Below, piece by piece: positions 8,718-17,691 of a DNA stretch of 64,000 nt. Position 1 is the stretch's first letter; every line of letters begins with the position of its first letter. The notes below the pieces were generated by a model. It saw only the letters and a program-made list of their open reading frames with translations, was not told the origin of the DNA and ran no database searches. A program made the translations under genes and the position numbers. Origin of the DNA: Micromonospora sp. RHAY321 (GTDB lineage Bacteria; Actinomycetota; Actinomycetes; Mycobacteriales; Micromonosporaceae); contig NZ_JAMHIW010000002.1 in assembly GCF_023896955.1 (NCBI RefSeq), positions 310,001 to 374,000 of the forward strand, given 5' to 3'.

Positions 8718-11251
8718 GGGCGACGGTGCTGGGCACCCAGGTCAGCGCCGCGGCGCGACGCCCCGGCCGGTTGATCCTGACCGGGTTGGCCATCCTGGTC
8801 GCGTCGTTCGTCGTCTTCGGCACGATCCTGGCGCAGCAGATCACCGAACGGACCGCGCTGGACAACCTCAGCGGCACCGCCGGCGCCACCGACCTGGTGA
8901 TCGGTGATCCGGAGCAGCCGCCGCCGAGCGTGGCGGCGTTGCAGCGCGTCCGCGCCGTGCCGGGCGTCACCGAGGCGGTCGGCCGCCTGACCCTCGGCGT
9001 GTCCCTCGGGGAGGGGTACCTCAACCTGCAGGCCGACCCCGGCAGCGGTCCGCTGGCCAGGGTCCGGCTGCTGCAGGGCAGCTACCCCGACGCTCCCGGC
9101 GAGATCGCGGTCAGCCCGCGAACCGTCGAGCGGCTGGGTCTCTCGATCGGCACGGTGACCAGCGGCACGGGCGGTGAGTTGACCACGCCCACCCGGCTCA
9201 CCGTCACCGGCCTGGTCGAGGCACCCGCCGACGGCGGCTTCAACGCGTACGCCCCGGACGGCGTCGTGACCGCGTGGGGTGGCCTGACCCCGCTGGAGCG
9301 CATCGACGTGCGGGTCGCCCCCGGCGCGTCGGTGGACGTCGTGCGGGAACGGGTGGTCGCGGCGCTGCCGGCCGGCCTGCCGATGCGCACCGGCGACGAG
9401 GTCCGCCAGGTGGAGGCCGACGCGGAGGCCGAGCAGGTCGGGCGGCTGTTCGCCCTGGTCGGGATGTTCGTCGCGGTGGCGGTCATCGCCGCGGCGCTGG
9501 TGGTCACCTCGACCTTCCGCATCGTGTTCGCCCAGCGGATGCGGCAGCTGGCGCTGCTGCGGGCGGTCGGCGCCGGCCGGGCCACCCTGGTGGCAGCGCT
9601 GGTCGCCGAGGGTGCCCTGACCGGGCTGGTCGCCGGCGTCGTCGGGGTCGCCGCCGCCCTCGCTGCCGGGCACGCCCTCCCGGCGGTCCTGCGCGCCACC
9701 GGACAGGCGGTCTCGTCGCCGGGCGTGCCACTGACGGCGGCCGCGGCGGTGGTGGTCGGCGCCGTGGTCCTCACCGTCCTGGCGGTTCTGGCGCCGGCGT
9801 TCTCCGCCGCCCGGGTCTCCCCGCTGGAGGCGCTGCGGGTGGCGAGTGTCATCGCCGCCCGGCGCGGCATCGGGGTCGTGCGCCTCGTGTTCGGGCTGCT
9901 CCTGGCCGGTGGCGCCGTGCTGGCGGGCGTCGCGACGGTGAGCCGGCTGCCGACGCCCGATCAGGAGTCCTACGACCCGATGCCGGGTCTGCTCCTGCTC
10001 GTCGGGTCCGGCACCCTGGCGTTCTTCGCGCTGGTCGCCCTCGGGCCGCTGCTGGTGCGCCCGGTGCTGGCCGTGGTCGGTTGGCCGCTGCGCCAGCTCG
10101 GGCCGCTCGGCCGACTGGCGGTCGGCGGGATCGGGGGAACGCCGCGCCGCGCCGCCGCGGTCTCGGTCGTGGTCGCGCTCGGCGTGACCCTCATCTCGGG
10201 TGTCGTCATCGGCGGCGCGTCCATGCGGGTCCTGGCCGACCGGGAGATGGCGCTGTCCGCTCCGGCCGACTTCGAGGTCACCGTCACCAACGGTGAGGCA
10301 CTGCCGGCCGCCGTCGGGACGCGGGCCCAGGCGGCACGCGGGGCACTGGCCCGGGTGGTGCCGTACCGGCGGGTCGACGGCGTCGCGCTGATGCGTGGCG
10401 GCGACCGGCTCGGCAGCGCCGAGTCCGGTTACCCGACGATCGACCTCGACCTGCCGGCGTTGCCGACCACCGAAGATCTGGACGTGGCGCAGGGCACGCT
10501 GGCCGACCGTGGACCCGGCCGGATCGTGCTCGGCAGCTGGGTCGCCCGGGACGCCGGGCTGCGGGCCGGCGACACCACGACGCTCGCCCTCGGCGGGAAG
10601 ACCGTCGACGTACGCGTGGCCGCCGTCCTGCCCGACCACGGCCCCCTGTACGCGGGCATCCTCACCGATCGCGCCGACCTCGACCGGCTGGGCGCGCCGC
10701 CGACGTACAGCGGTCTGCTGGCCGACGCGGCCCGCTCCGGCGAGGACGGCCGCACCGCCGGGGTGCAGGCGCTGCGGCAGGCGATCGGCGGCAGCGACGG
10801 GGTGGGCCTCGCGGTGCTCGCCGACGAGCGGGACCGCAACGACGAGGTGTTGAACAGCCTGCTCTGGATCGCCGTCGGCCTGGTCGGCCTGACGGTGCTG
10901 ATCGCGGTGGTCGGGGTGGGGTCCACGACCGCGCTGTCGGTGGTGGAGCGGATACGCGAGTCCGGGTTGCTCCGCGCCGTCGGCCTGTCCCGGCCCGGCC
11001 TGGGCGGCATGCTGACCGTCGAGTCCGGCCTGTACGGGGTGATCGGGGCGACCATCGGCCTGCTGCTCGGCGTCCCGTACGCCTGGTTGGCGGTTCAGGT
11101 GCTCGGGATCAACGCGCCGCTGGCCCTGCCGGTGCTGCCGCTGGTCGGGCTCTTCGCGGCGCTGGTCGCGCTGACCGCGCTGGCCGGGGTGCTGCCGGCC
11201 CGGCGGGCGTCGCGGGTCAGCCCGGTGGTGGCCCTGGGAGCCGATGGCTGA
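8714..11251 (+). CDS. FtsX-like ABC permease (two FtsX domains)
   Basis: 845 residues from GTG 8714, overlapping the ATPase stop. An N-terminal helix (LILTGLAILVASFVVFG) is followed by an extracellular domain, a three-helix FtsX block (~230-380), two more helices, a second extracellular domain (~500-700) and a C-terminal FtsX block ending in PARRASRVSPVVAL. This duplicated layout is standard for actinobacterial MacB/BceB-like permeases linked to two-component systems. It probably exports or dislodges hydrophobic or peptide compounds; the substrate cannot be read. A strong terminator (11259-11296) follows. Confidence 0.93.
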   Translation: MRATVLGTQVSAAARRPGRLILTGLAILVASFVVFGTILAQQITERTALDNLSGTAGATDLVIGDPEQPPPSVAALQRVRAVPGVTEAVGRLTLGVSLGEGYLNLQADPGSGPLARVRLLQGSYPDAPGEIAVSPRTVERLGLSIGTVTSGTGGELTTPTRLTVTGLVEAPADGGFNAYAPDGVVTAWGGLTPLERIDVRVAPGASVDVVRERVVAALPAGLPMRTGDEVRQVEADAEAEQVGRLFALVGMFVAVAVIAAALVVTSTFRIVFAQRMRQLALLRAVGAGRATLVAALVAEGALTGLVAGVVGVAAALAAGHALPAVLRATGQAVSSPGVPLTAAAAVVVGAVVLTVLAVLAPAFSAARVSPLEALRVASVIAARRGIGVVRLVFGLLLAGGAVLAGVATVSRLPTPDQESYDPMPGLLLLVGSGTLAFFALVALGPLLVRPVLAVVGWPLRQLGPLGRLAVGGIGGTPRRAAAVSVVVALGVTLISGVVIGGASMRVLADREMALSAPADFEVTVTNGEALPAAVGTRAQAARGALARVVPYRRVDGVALMRGGDRLGSAESGYPTIDLDLPALPTTEDLDVAQGTLADRGPGRIVLGSWVARDAGLRAGDTTTLALGGKTVDVRVAAVLPDHGPLYAGILTDRADLDRLGAPPTYSGLLADAARSGEDGRTAGVQALRQAIGGSDGVGLAVLADERDRNDEVLNSLLWIAVGLVGLTVLIAVVGVGSTTALSVVERIRESGLLRAVGLSRPGLGGMLTVESGLYGVIGATIGLLLGVPYAWLAVQVLGINAPLALPVLPLVGLFAALVALTALAGVLPARRASRVSPVVALGADG

Positions 11252-11258
11252 GCGTTGC

Positions 11259-11296
11259 GGCGGGTCGGTGTCGGGGTTGCTCGGCACCGACCCGCC
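11259..11296. terminator. Hairpin terminator between convergent genes
   Basis: GGCGGGTCGGTG (11259-11270) pairs perfectly with CACCGACCCGCC (11285-11296) around a 14-nt loop, between the ABC permease stop and the stop of the convergent secreted lyase gene. It can serve both strands. There is no U-run, which is normal for GC-rich actinomycetes. Confidence 0.8.
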
Positions 11297-11305
11297 GGGG
11301 CGCAC

Positions 11306-12916
11306 TCAGTTGGGGTTGCCGGCGTGGGTCAGCGTCTCCCAGGCGACGAAGAGGTTGTTGCTGCCGGCGGGGCGTTGTTGCAGCGTGAGGGTCTGCGTGT
11401 TGGTCATGACGTGGCCCAACCGGGTGCTCATGGCGTTGAAGCCGACCTCGGTGATCGGGCCCAGGCCGCGGGTGAGGCTGCCGCCGCAGAGCCAGGAGGG
11501 CGGCGCCTCGCCGAGCTGAAAGCGCGAGTGGAGGCCCAGCGCCTGCCGCAACCGCTCACCGACCTGCGGATACAGGTCCCTGCCCTGGATGCGGGAGGTC
11601 TCCGCGACATGTGAGATGGCGGAGATCCCGTACCCGGTGTGCACGAAGTCGCGGCAGGTCTCCTGGGCGAGGCCCGCGACGAAGGTGGACTGGCCGTGCC
11701 AGTACCCGATGATCTCCGCACTGGTGTCCAGGCCGCTGCCGGGCGTCGTGTACGGCAGGGCGCCGTCGCTGGGCAGGTAGACGAAGGCCCGGGCGCGGTT
11801 GAGGAAGCGGGCGACCGCCGCGTCGTAGACGGCCCGGTCCTCCAGGAACACCGAGATGCCGACCGCCGCCTCCATCATGGTCAGTTCCCAGTTGCCGTTG
11901 CTGTTCGAGCCGTTGCGGACCATCGGCAGGTAGACGGTGCGCAGCATGGTGGCGAACCGGTTGGCGTTGGGCCAGCTCGTGTACGTGTACTTGATGATCT
12001 CGGCGGCCCGGGGCCAGACCGAGGCGGCCCAGCCGGTCTGCAGCGGCGCGTTGCTGCCGGTGTGCGCGGTGATGGTGGCCGACCACGCGTCCATGATCTG
12101 GATCGACTTCTGCGCGTACCGGGCGTCTCCGGTGAGGTACCAGGCGAGCGCGTCGGTGTACGCGGCGATCGCGTCCTCACGCTCGTCGGTGCAGCCGTTG
12201 TTGGGGTTGGAGTAGGAGCCGCACTCCACCACGGCGCGCGGTGCGGGGGTTCGCGAGAGGGAGGCGTACCGGCTGCCCATCATCTGGTTGTAGGCCGACG
12301 CCCACGGCTGTGCTCCGGCCTGCACCCGGCCGCGGACGAAGTCGAGCTGACCCCGGCTGACCAACACCCCGGGGTGTGTGAAGCCGCCCGACGGTGGCGG
12401 GGTGCCACCGCCGGTGGGCAACGTCCAGGCTTGGTTGGCGGTGCCGGTGCAACTCCAGATCTGTAGCGGGGTGCCGTCGGCGGAGCTGGGGCCGGTCGCG
12501 TCGAGGCACTTGCCGGAGGCCGGGTTGACGAGTTGCCCGGCGCTGGACGACCACTGCTGCGCTCCGGTGCCGTTGCAGTCGTAGATCTGCGCCCGGGCCC
12601 CGTTCGCGGTGCTGCCGGCGGCGATGTCGAGGCATTTGCCGAGCGCCCTGATCGTGCCGTCGTCGGCCACCGTCCACTGCTGGGCGGCGGAGCCGTTGCA
12701 GGTGTAAAGCTGCACGGGGGTGTTGTTGGCCGGGTTCGCGCCGGCCACGTCGACGCACTTGCCGCCGTACCCCGTGATGGCGCCGGTCGCGGCCGCCCTG
12801 GCGGGTGAGGCGCCGACCGCCAGGCTTGTCGGTACGGCGAGCACGGCTGCGAAGAGCGCGGCCGTCAGTCGGATACGGGGCCGGCCGGGCGTGGCCCCGG
12901 CCAATCGTCGCGCCAT
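11306..12916 (-). CDS. Secreted RICIN-domain alginate lyase family protein
   Basis: 536 residues from ATG 12916 (AAGGA 7 nt upstream). A signal peptide covers ~1-42 (ends ASPARA-AA). Residues ~45-170 are a CBM13/ricin beta-trefoil with three QxW-type repeats (AAQQWTV, AQQWSS, NQAWTL). A Gly/Pro linker leads to an Alginate_lyase-type (PF05426) alpha-barrel with SNGNWELTMMEAAVGISVFLED and YWHGQSTF. The product probably cleaves a uronic-acid or acidic polysaccharide outside the cell, the trefoil binding sugar. An AT-rich upstream stretch with a palindrome at 12946-12970 suggests a dedicated regulator. Substrate within the lyase families is unresolved. Confidence 0.85.
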   Translation of the reverse strand: MARRLAGATPGRPRIRLTAALFAAVLAVPTSLAVGASPARAAATGAITGYGGKCVDVAGANPANNTPVQLYTCNGSAAQQWTVADDGTIRALGKCLDIAAGSTANGARAQIYDCNGTGAQQWSSSAGQLVNPASGKCLDATGPSSADGTPLQIWSCTGTANQAWTLPTGGGTPPPSGGFTHPGVLVSRGQLDFVRGRVQAGAQPWASAYNQMMGSRYASLSRTPAPRAVVECGSYSNPNNGCTDEREDAIAAYTDALAWYLTGDARYAQKSIQIMDAWSATITAHTGSNAPLQTGWAASVWPRAAEIIKYTYTSWPNANRFATMLRTVYLPMVRNGSNSNGNWELTMMEAAVGISVFLEDRAVYDAAVARFLNRARAFVYLPSDGALPYTTPGSGLDTSAEIIGYWHGQSTFVAGLAQETCRDFVHTGYGISAISHVAETSRIQGRDLYPQVGERLRQALGLHSRFQLGEAPPSWLCGGSLTRGLGPITEVGFNAMSTRLGHVMTNTQTLTLQQRPAGSNNLFVAWETLTHAGNPN

Positions 12917-12945
12917 GTCTGGGTCCTTCCGGGCGGCCGACACAA

Positions 12946-12970
12946 CTGTAAAGTCTGTTAATCATTACAG
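12946..12970. promoter_or_regulatory. Candidate operator CTGTAA-N13-TTACAG
   Basis: Perfect 6-bp inverted arms CTGTAA (12946-12951) and TTACAG (12965-12970), 29 bp upstream of the RICIN/lyase start, in one of the most AT-rich stretches of the window. The spacing (19 bp between arm starts) places the arms on nearly the same DNA face, as expected for a dimeric repressor. No regulator gene lies beside it, so the controlling protein is encoded elsewhere. Confidence 0.45.
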
Positions 12971-13019
12971 TCATGCACATCGATATCAATGTTCTGCCGC
13001 CGTCGATGACCCGCGTGCG

Positions 13020-13057
13020 CGAACGGCCCCCGGCGCGGGCGCGCCGGGGGCCGTTCG
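13020..13057 (-). terminator. Very strong hairpin terminator
   Basis: 18-bp perfect inverted arms (13020-13037 and 13040-13057) with only two bases between, just past the stop of the phytase-like esterase gene. The start of each arm is CGAACGGCCCCCGG. It would also stop transcripts arriving from the left. Confidence 0.85.
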
Positions 13058-13067
13058 GCGAGACGGG

Positions 13068-15326
13068 TTACCGCAGGCCGGGCACGTCGATCACGATCAG
13101 CTCCGTGTCGTCCGCGCGCCCCGGGATGCGACCGTCGTTGCCCGGGAAGTTGTTGTCGTTGGCGACGAGCACCCGGTCACCGCCGAGCGGCAGCACCGAC
13201 TCGACCGACTGCAGGGGGAACGAGAAGAGCGGACCGACGCCGTACTCGCCCGGGCGGGCCGGCGTGGAGACCCCCTTCGGGTCGGCGATGTGCATCAGGT
13301 CGACCACGGTCCGCCGCGGCAGGTAGCCGTCCGCGCCCACCTCGTCCAGGTCGGTCACCACCAGGCGCTTGACCAGCGACTGCTGGCCCATGCCGTTGTC
13401 CCGCTCGATCAGCAGCAACCGCCGGCCGTCGAGCACCGCCGCGTCACCGACCAGCAGGGACGGGTCGTCCACCCGGAACGACCAGGTGCGGTTGGTGTAC
13501 CGGTTGTGCCGTACGTCGAACTCGTAGACGACCCTGCGGCGCTGGTCCGGGTCGTTGACCCGGGCGCCTTCGAGGATCGGGTAGAGGGTCCAACCGTCCT
13601 CGCTGACCGCCATCGCCTCGAAGCCGTTGCTGGCACGCAGGGTCGGGGTCTCGCCCGGGGCGAGATCCGGCGACTGCGGGGACCTGGTCCCGTCCGGCAG
13701 CGGGATCGGCGCCTGCAGCACCTTTCCGGTCCTGTCGGTGCGGATCAGGCTCGGGCCGAACTCGTCGCCGATCCACAGGTTGCCGCGCGCGTCACGGGCC
13801 AGCGACTCGATGTCGAAGTCCGCGCCGGTCAGCAGACGATCCGGGGTGTCGCCGTTGACGATCGGGAACGGCACCTTGTGGTCGGGGTCGCGGAAGCTGA
13901 TGTGCCCACGGATCGACACGCCCTGGCGGTGATAGTTCGGCTCGATCTCGTACGCCCGCAGCAGGAAGTCAGCCGAGTTGGTCTTCGCACCGAATCCGTT
14001 GTCCGGCATGGCGAGCAGCCGCCTGCCGGAGCGGTCACCCGGCTGGGCCGGGATCACCGCGGAGAAGCCGGGAATGGGCTGGCCGGGGAAGGGTGCGGTG
14101 ATCCCGTTGACCGGGTTCGTGGCGAGCTGGGTGCCGGAGATCGGGCCCGGCTGGTACGCGGTCGCCGACAGCAGCGCCCGGTCCTGCAGCGTCACCTGGG
14201 GCCGCAGCTTCACCGACAGCGAGTACACCCGGGTGGTCTGGGTGGCGCTGCCGTTGTCGTCGGAGATGAGGTACAGCTCGCGGCGGCCGCCCGGCAGGTG
14301 GCTGCCGAGCGCGGCGCCCTCGATGTTGTCCAGCAACGGGTTGGGCTGCGGCTGCTTGGTGGTCGCGCCGGACGGCGGGCAGTTGGCGATGTCGACCAGC
14401 AGCTCCTTGCCGAGCCAGGCCCGTGGGTCGGTCACCGTCGACAGGGTCGGGGCGGCGGCGACGTCCGGCGCGCCGGTGGCGGAGACCTGGTACACCCGGA
14501 CCGTGTTGCCCACCCCGGTGGTGAAACCGCGCTCCACGGAGAGCAGTTGGTCGTCGCCGAGCGCGATCAGCTCGACCAGGCTGAGGTTGGGGTCCGTCCG
14601 GTAGGCGTACTGGGTGGTCGGAGCGTACGTTCCACCCTCGCGGCCGTCGTACCGGATGATCCGGTGCCGGCCGCGGCCCTCAGCGTCGCGACCGTCCGTG
14701 GCGAGCGGGCCCTCCATGCCGGCGTAGAGCACCCGATGGTCCGGCGTGGTGGCCAGTGCCTCGAAGGTCTGGTTGACCGCGGCCTCGCCAGCCGGGGTGA
14801 CCTGGAACCGGTCCGGCACCGGCAGCGACGCGATCTCGCGACCGTCGGAGAGCCGGAACCGGCGGATCGACGGCTCCCGCTCCGAGCTGGCCAGGATCGT
14901 GGCCCCGCCTCGCTCGGCGATGAGCCCCTCACCGTCGAAGTCGGCGCCGGTGTACGGCGTGCCGTCCGGGCGGGTGAGCACGGTGACGTCGCGGACACCC
15001 ACGTCCACTCCGCGCCGGTCGGTGTCCAGGCCCAGCTCGTAGACCCGGGCGGGAGTGGTGCCGATGTTGTCCACCAGCGCCAGGGCGCGGCCCGGGCGGG
15101 CGACCGTCAGCGCGGAGAGGCCGGCGACGGAGGTGCCTCGGAAGGTGGTCTTGTCGAGGGCGTCGGAGAAGCCGAGCAGCGACGCGTCCGGCGCGCAGCT
15201 CGCCCCCGTGCCCGCGTGTCCGGGGGTCGGGTGCGCCGGCGCCCCGAGCGCCGGCGCCGCCGCGAGCAGCGAGATCGCCGCCGCCGCGGACGCGACGGCC
15301 CGGGCCTTTGTGGAAGTGGTACGCAC
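13068..15326 (-). CDS. Secreted esterase-like activity of phytase family protein
   Basis: 752 residues from GTG 15326, set by GGAGG 5 nt upstream. Signal peptide ~1-30 (ends PALGAPA). The body is a beta-propeller of the phytase-like family (PF13449), with GADFDIESLARDARGNLW, GDEFGPSLIRTD and VARPGRALALVDN. Members are exported, often calcium-binding, phosphoesterase-like proteins; the true substrate of this subgroup is uncertain. The length and a second propeller-like N-terminal half (GADFDGEGLIAE mirrors GADFDIESLA) point to an internal duplication. Direct repeats upstream (15402-15423) resemble a PHO box, fitting phosphate-starvation control. Confidence 0.85.
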   Translation of the reverse strand: MRTTSTKARAVASAAAAISLLAAAPALGAPAHPTPGHAGTGASCAPDASLLGFSDALDKTTFRGTSVAGLSALTVARPGRALALVDNIGTTPARVYELGLDTDRRGVDVGVRDVTVLTRPDGTPYTGADFDGEGLIAERGGATILASSEREPSIRRFRLSDGREIASLPVPDRFQVTPAGEAAVNQTFEALATTPDHRVLYAGMEGPLATDGRDAEGRGRHRIIRYDGREGGTYAPTTQYAYRTDPNLSLVELIALGDDQLLSVERGFTTGVGNTVRVYQVSATGAPDVAAAPTLSTVTDPRAWLGKELLVDIANCPPSGATTKQPQPNPLLDNIEGAALGSHLPGGRRELYLISDDNGSATQTTRVYSLSVKLRPQVTLQDRALLSATAYQPGPISGTQLATNPVNGITAPFPGQPIPGFSAVIPAQPGDRSGRRLLAMPDNGFGAKTNSADFLLRAYEIEPNYHRQGVSIRGHISFRDPDHKVPFPIVNGDTPDRLLTGADFDIESLARDARGNLWIGDEFGPSLIRTDRTGKVLQAPIPLPDGTRSPQSPDLAPGETPTLRASNGFEAMAVSEDGWTLYPILEGARVNDPDQRRRVVYEFDVRHNRYTNRTWSFRVDDPSLLVGDAAVLDGRRLLLIERDNGMGQQSLVKRLVVTDLDEVGADGYLPRRTVVDLMHIADPKGVSTPARPGEYGVGPLFSFPLQSVESVLPLGGDRVLVANDNNFPGNDGRIPGRADDTELIVIDVPGLR

Positions 15327-15401
15327 ATTGCCTCCAGCATCAAGTCGGCGGCCGTTACCGCCGGGCCGATGCAAGCGCCCGCCGTTCACCACAGTGGAAC
15401 C

Positions 15402-15423
15402 CCCACCGGAACGTCACCTGAAC
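15402..15423 (-). promoter_or_regulatory. Candidate PHO box (direct repeats)
   Basis: On the minus strand GTTCAGGTGAC is followed directly by GTTCCGGTGGG (11-bp units), and one base later by GTTCCACTGTG (15400-15390). Streptomyces PhoP sites are 11-bp direct repeats beginning GTTCA/GTTC. The site lies 76 bp upstream of the phytase-like gene. The second and third units match only the GTTC core, so this is tentative. Confidence 0.35.
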
Positions 15424-15460
15424 AGCCAGTGCACGATGCTGTGCCCCGTCCCCGACGTGG

Positions 15461-15883
15461 TCAGGGGTGCATGGTCGCGCCCTTGAGCACCTTGTCCACC
15501 ACGGTGCGCGGGGCGTGCAGCGCCAACCCCACCAGGTCGAGCTTGTCGCGGCCGACCGCCCGCACGGCGGCCCGGTTGTCCCGGTCGTTACCGGTCGCGA
15601 ACAGCTCAGACGTGAAGATCGAGACGCGTAGCCCCCGGCCGAGCGCTCGCGCGTGCGCGGCGGAGAGCACCGCCCGGTCGCCGGCGAAGACCAGCACCGG
15701 CTGGCGGAACATCGGCAGGTACGGGGTGTCGTCGGCGTCGCGGTACTCCTCGCCGAGCAGCTCCGGCTCGGCGTTCGCCACGCCGCTCACGAGGAAGGCG
15801 GTGACGTTCAGCCGTTGCCAGCTCGCCTGGTCGTTGCGGAGCAGCACGGCAATCTTGGTGGGGAATCGGATCGGGTCGGTCAT
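15461..15883 (-). CDS. DUF2000 family protein
   Basis: 140 residues from ATG 15883. The sequence follows the DUF2000 pattern: KIAVLLRNDQASWQRLNVTA at the start, LLGEEYRDADDTPYLPMFRQP in the middle, then a peptidyl-tRNA-hydrolase-like alpha/beta fold ending LDLVGLALHAPRTVVDKVLKG. The biochemical role of DUF2000 is not established. It is divergent from an AraC regulator 50 bp away; such DUF2000/AraC pairing suggests that the regulator controls it. Confidence 0.85.
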   Translation of the reverse strand: MTDPIRFPTKIAVLLRNDQASWQRLNVTAFLVSGVANAEPELLGEEYRDADDTPYLPMFRQPVLVFAGDRAVLSAAHARALGRGLRVSIFTSELFATGNDRDNRAAVRAVGRDKLDLVGLALHAPRTVVDKVLKGATMHP

Positions 15884-15933
15884 GAGATCCAACCTGCCAG
15901 CCTCGACACCGGCCGGTCTTGTACGTTCTTAGC

Positions 15934-16791
15934 GTGGCCACCCGCCCGGCGGGCTCGCACGTCAGCGCATGGCGACCCTCGGTAGCCGGGGTGGCCGAGG
16001 TCTTCCACGCCCACTTCGTGGATCACGCGTACCCGCCGCACACGCACGACGTGTGGACGCTGTTGATCGTCGACGACGGCGCGGTCGACTTCGACCTCGA
16101 CCGGCACCGACACGGCACACGACGGACGTCGGTCACCCTGCTGCCGCCGCACGTGCCGCACGACGGCCGCTCCGCGACGCCGCACGGTTTCCGCAAGCGG
16201 GTCCTGTACCTCGACACCTCGGCACTCGCCGTGGAGCTGGCCGGCCGGGCCGTCGACCGTCCGAACCTGTCCGACCCGCCGTTGCGGCAACGGATCCACG
16301 ACCTGCACCGGGTGCTCGCCGAACGGGGAGACGAGTTCGAGGCGGACAGCCGGCTCGCGTTCATCCTGGAACGGCTTCGCCGGCAACTGCGCCAGCAGGC
16401 TCCGGCCGGCGGCCAGCTCGCCGCCCGCGGCCTTGCCGACCGGCTGCGGGAGCTGCTGGACGCCCGGACCGTCGAGGGCGTCACGCTGCGCGAGGCAGCC
16501 GAGCTGCTGCACGCCCACCCCACCCACCTGGTCCGGACGTTCACCCAAGTACACGGGCTGCCGCCGCACTCGTACCTGACCGGCCGCCGGGTGCAGCTGG
16601 CGCGTCGCCTGCTCCTCGCCGGGCAGCGACCCGCCGAGGCCGCCGTCGCGGCCGGGTTCTTCGACCAGGCGCATCTGACCCGGCACTTCCGGCGTCACCT
16701 GGGCGTCAGCCCGGCCCGCTTCCCGGCGCCCGAGCCCGGCCGTGACGCGCATTCGGGCGATGTCGCCCGGCCCTCTGGTGGTCGCACCTAG
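15934..16791 (+). CDS. AraC-family transcriptional regulator
   Basis: 285 residues from GTG 15934. A TACGTT -10-like box (15922-15927) ends 6 nt before it, so the mRNA may be leaderless. An N-terminal cupin-like AraC ligand domain (HAYPPHTHDVWTLLIVDDG, LLPPHVPHDG) is followed by two HTHs (~180-275: LREAAELLHAHPTHLVRTFT and AAVAAGFFDQAHLTRHFRRH). It is a cytoplasmic DNA-binding regulator. It is divergent from the DUF2000 gene, its probable target; the downstream hydrolase starts 69 bp on. Confidence 0.9.
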   Translation: MATRPAGSHVSAWRPSVAGVAEVFHAHFVDHAYPPHTHDVWTLLIVDDGAVDFDLDRHRHGTRRTSVTLLPPHVPHDGRSATPHGFRKRVLYLDTSALAVELAGRAVDRPNLSDPPLRQRIHDLHRVLAERGDEFEADSRLAFILERLRRQLRQQAPAGGQLAARGLADRLRELLDARTVEGVTLREAAELLHAHPTHLVRTFTQVHGLPPHSYLTGRRVQLARRLLLAGQRPAEAAVAAGFFDQAHLTRHFRRHLGVSPARFPAPEPGRDAHSGDVARPSGGRT

Positions 16792-16860
16792 CATCGGGAA
16801 AGGACCGGGCCTGCCGCAGCCGTCCGTCCGATTCCCGTCCCATGACCAGGAGGCATCGGC

Positions 16861-17682
16861 ATGAGCTACCTCACCACGCAGGACGGCACCGACATCTACT
16901 ACAAGGACTGGGGCGAGGGACCGGTCGTCACCTTCTCCCACGGCTGGCCGCTGAGCGCCGACGCCTGGGACGGGCAGATGCTCTTCCTCGTCCAGAACGG
17001 GTTCCGGGTGGTCGCGCACGACCGTCGCGGCCACGGCCGGTCCAGCCAGCCCCGCTCGGGCAACGACATGAACGGGTACGCCGACGACCTGGCCGCGGTC
17101 ATCGAGGCGCTGGATCTGCGGGACGTCACCCTGGTCGGTCACTCCACCGGGGGTGGCGAGGTGGCCCGCTACATCGGCCGCCACGGCACGGGGCGGGTGG
17201 CCAAGGCCGTGCTCATCTCGGCCGTACCGCCCATCATGGTGCAGAGCCCGGACAACCCGGAGGGCCTGCCGATCAGCGCCTTCGACGACCTGCGGACGCA
17301 GCTCTTCGCCGACCGGTCGCAGTTCTACCAGGACCTGGCCCTGATGTTCTACGGCGCCAACCGGTCGGGCGCGAAGGTGTCCAAGGGGATCCTCGACCAG
17401 TTCTGGCTGTGGAGCATGCAGTCCGGCCTGTGGAACGCGTACCAGAGCATCAAGGCGTTCTCCGAGACCGACTTCCGCGACGACCTGGCGAAGTTCGACA
17501 TCCCGACGCTGGTCATGCATGGCGAGGACGACCAGATCGTGCCGGTGAAGGACTCGGCGCACAAGACCGCGCAGCTCGTCGCGAACGCCAAGGAGATCTA
17601 CTACCCGGGTGCCCCGCACGGCATCACGTCGACGATGCAGGACCAGGTCAACAAGGACCTGCTCGCGTTCCTGAAGAGCTGA
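16861..17682 (+). CDS. Alpha/beta hydrolase, non-haem chloroperoxidase type
   Basis: 273 residues, typical for cofactor-free haloperoxidase/esterase proteins. Oxyanion loop [11 protein letters not shown], nucleophile Ser in [17 protein letters not shown], acidic residue in [11 protein letters not shown] and His in GAPHGI form the triad. It is cytoplasmic (no signal peptide) and probably an esterase or perhydrolase; in vivo chlorination is not implied. The ribosome site AGGAGG lies upstream. A second, related enzyme is at 51595. Its stop is 9 bp from the stop of the convergent XRE regulator. Confidence 0.9.
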   Translation: MSYLTTQDGTDIYYKDWGEGPVVTFSHGWPLSADAWDGQMLFLVQNGFRVVAHDRRGHGRSSQPRSGNDMNGYADDLAAVIEALDLRDVTLVGHSTGGGEVARYIGRHGTGRVAKAVLISAVPPIMVQSPDNPEGLPISAFDDLRTQLFADRSQFYQDLALMFYGANRSGAKVSKGILDQFWLWSMQSGLWNAYQSIKAFSETDFRDDLAKFDIPTLVMHGEDDQIVPVKDSAHKTAQLVANAKEIYYPGAPHGITSTMQDQVNKDLLAFLKS

Positions 17683-17691
17683 CGGAATCTC

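Noticed and set aside
7808..11305. A 1165-codon minus-strand open frame across the ABC transporter operon
   Set aside because: It is antisense to two clear ABC genes and is low-complexity Arg/Gln/Asp/Gly typical of GC-rich shadow frames. It has no domain.
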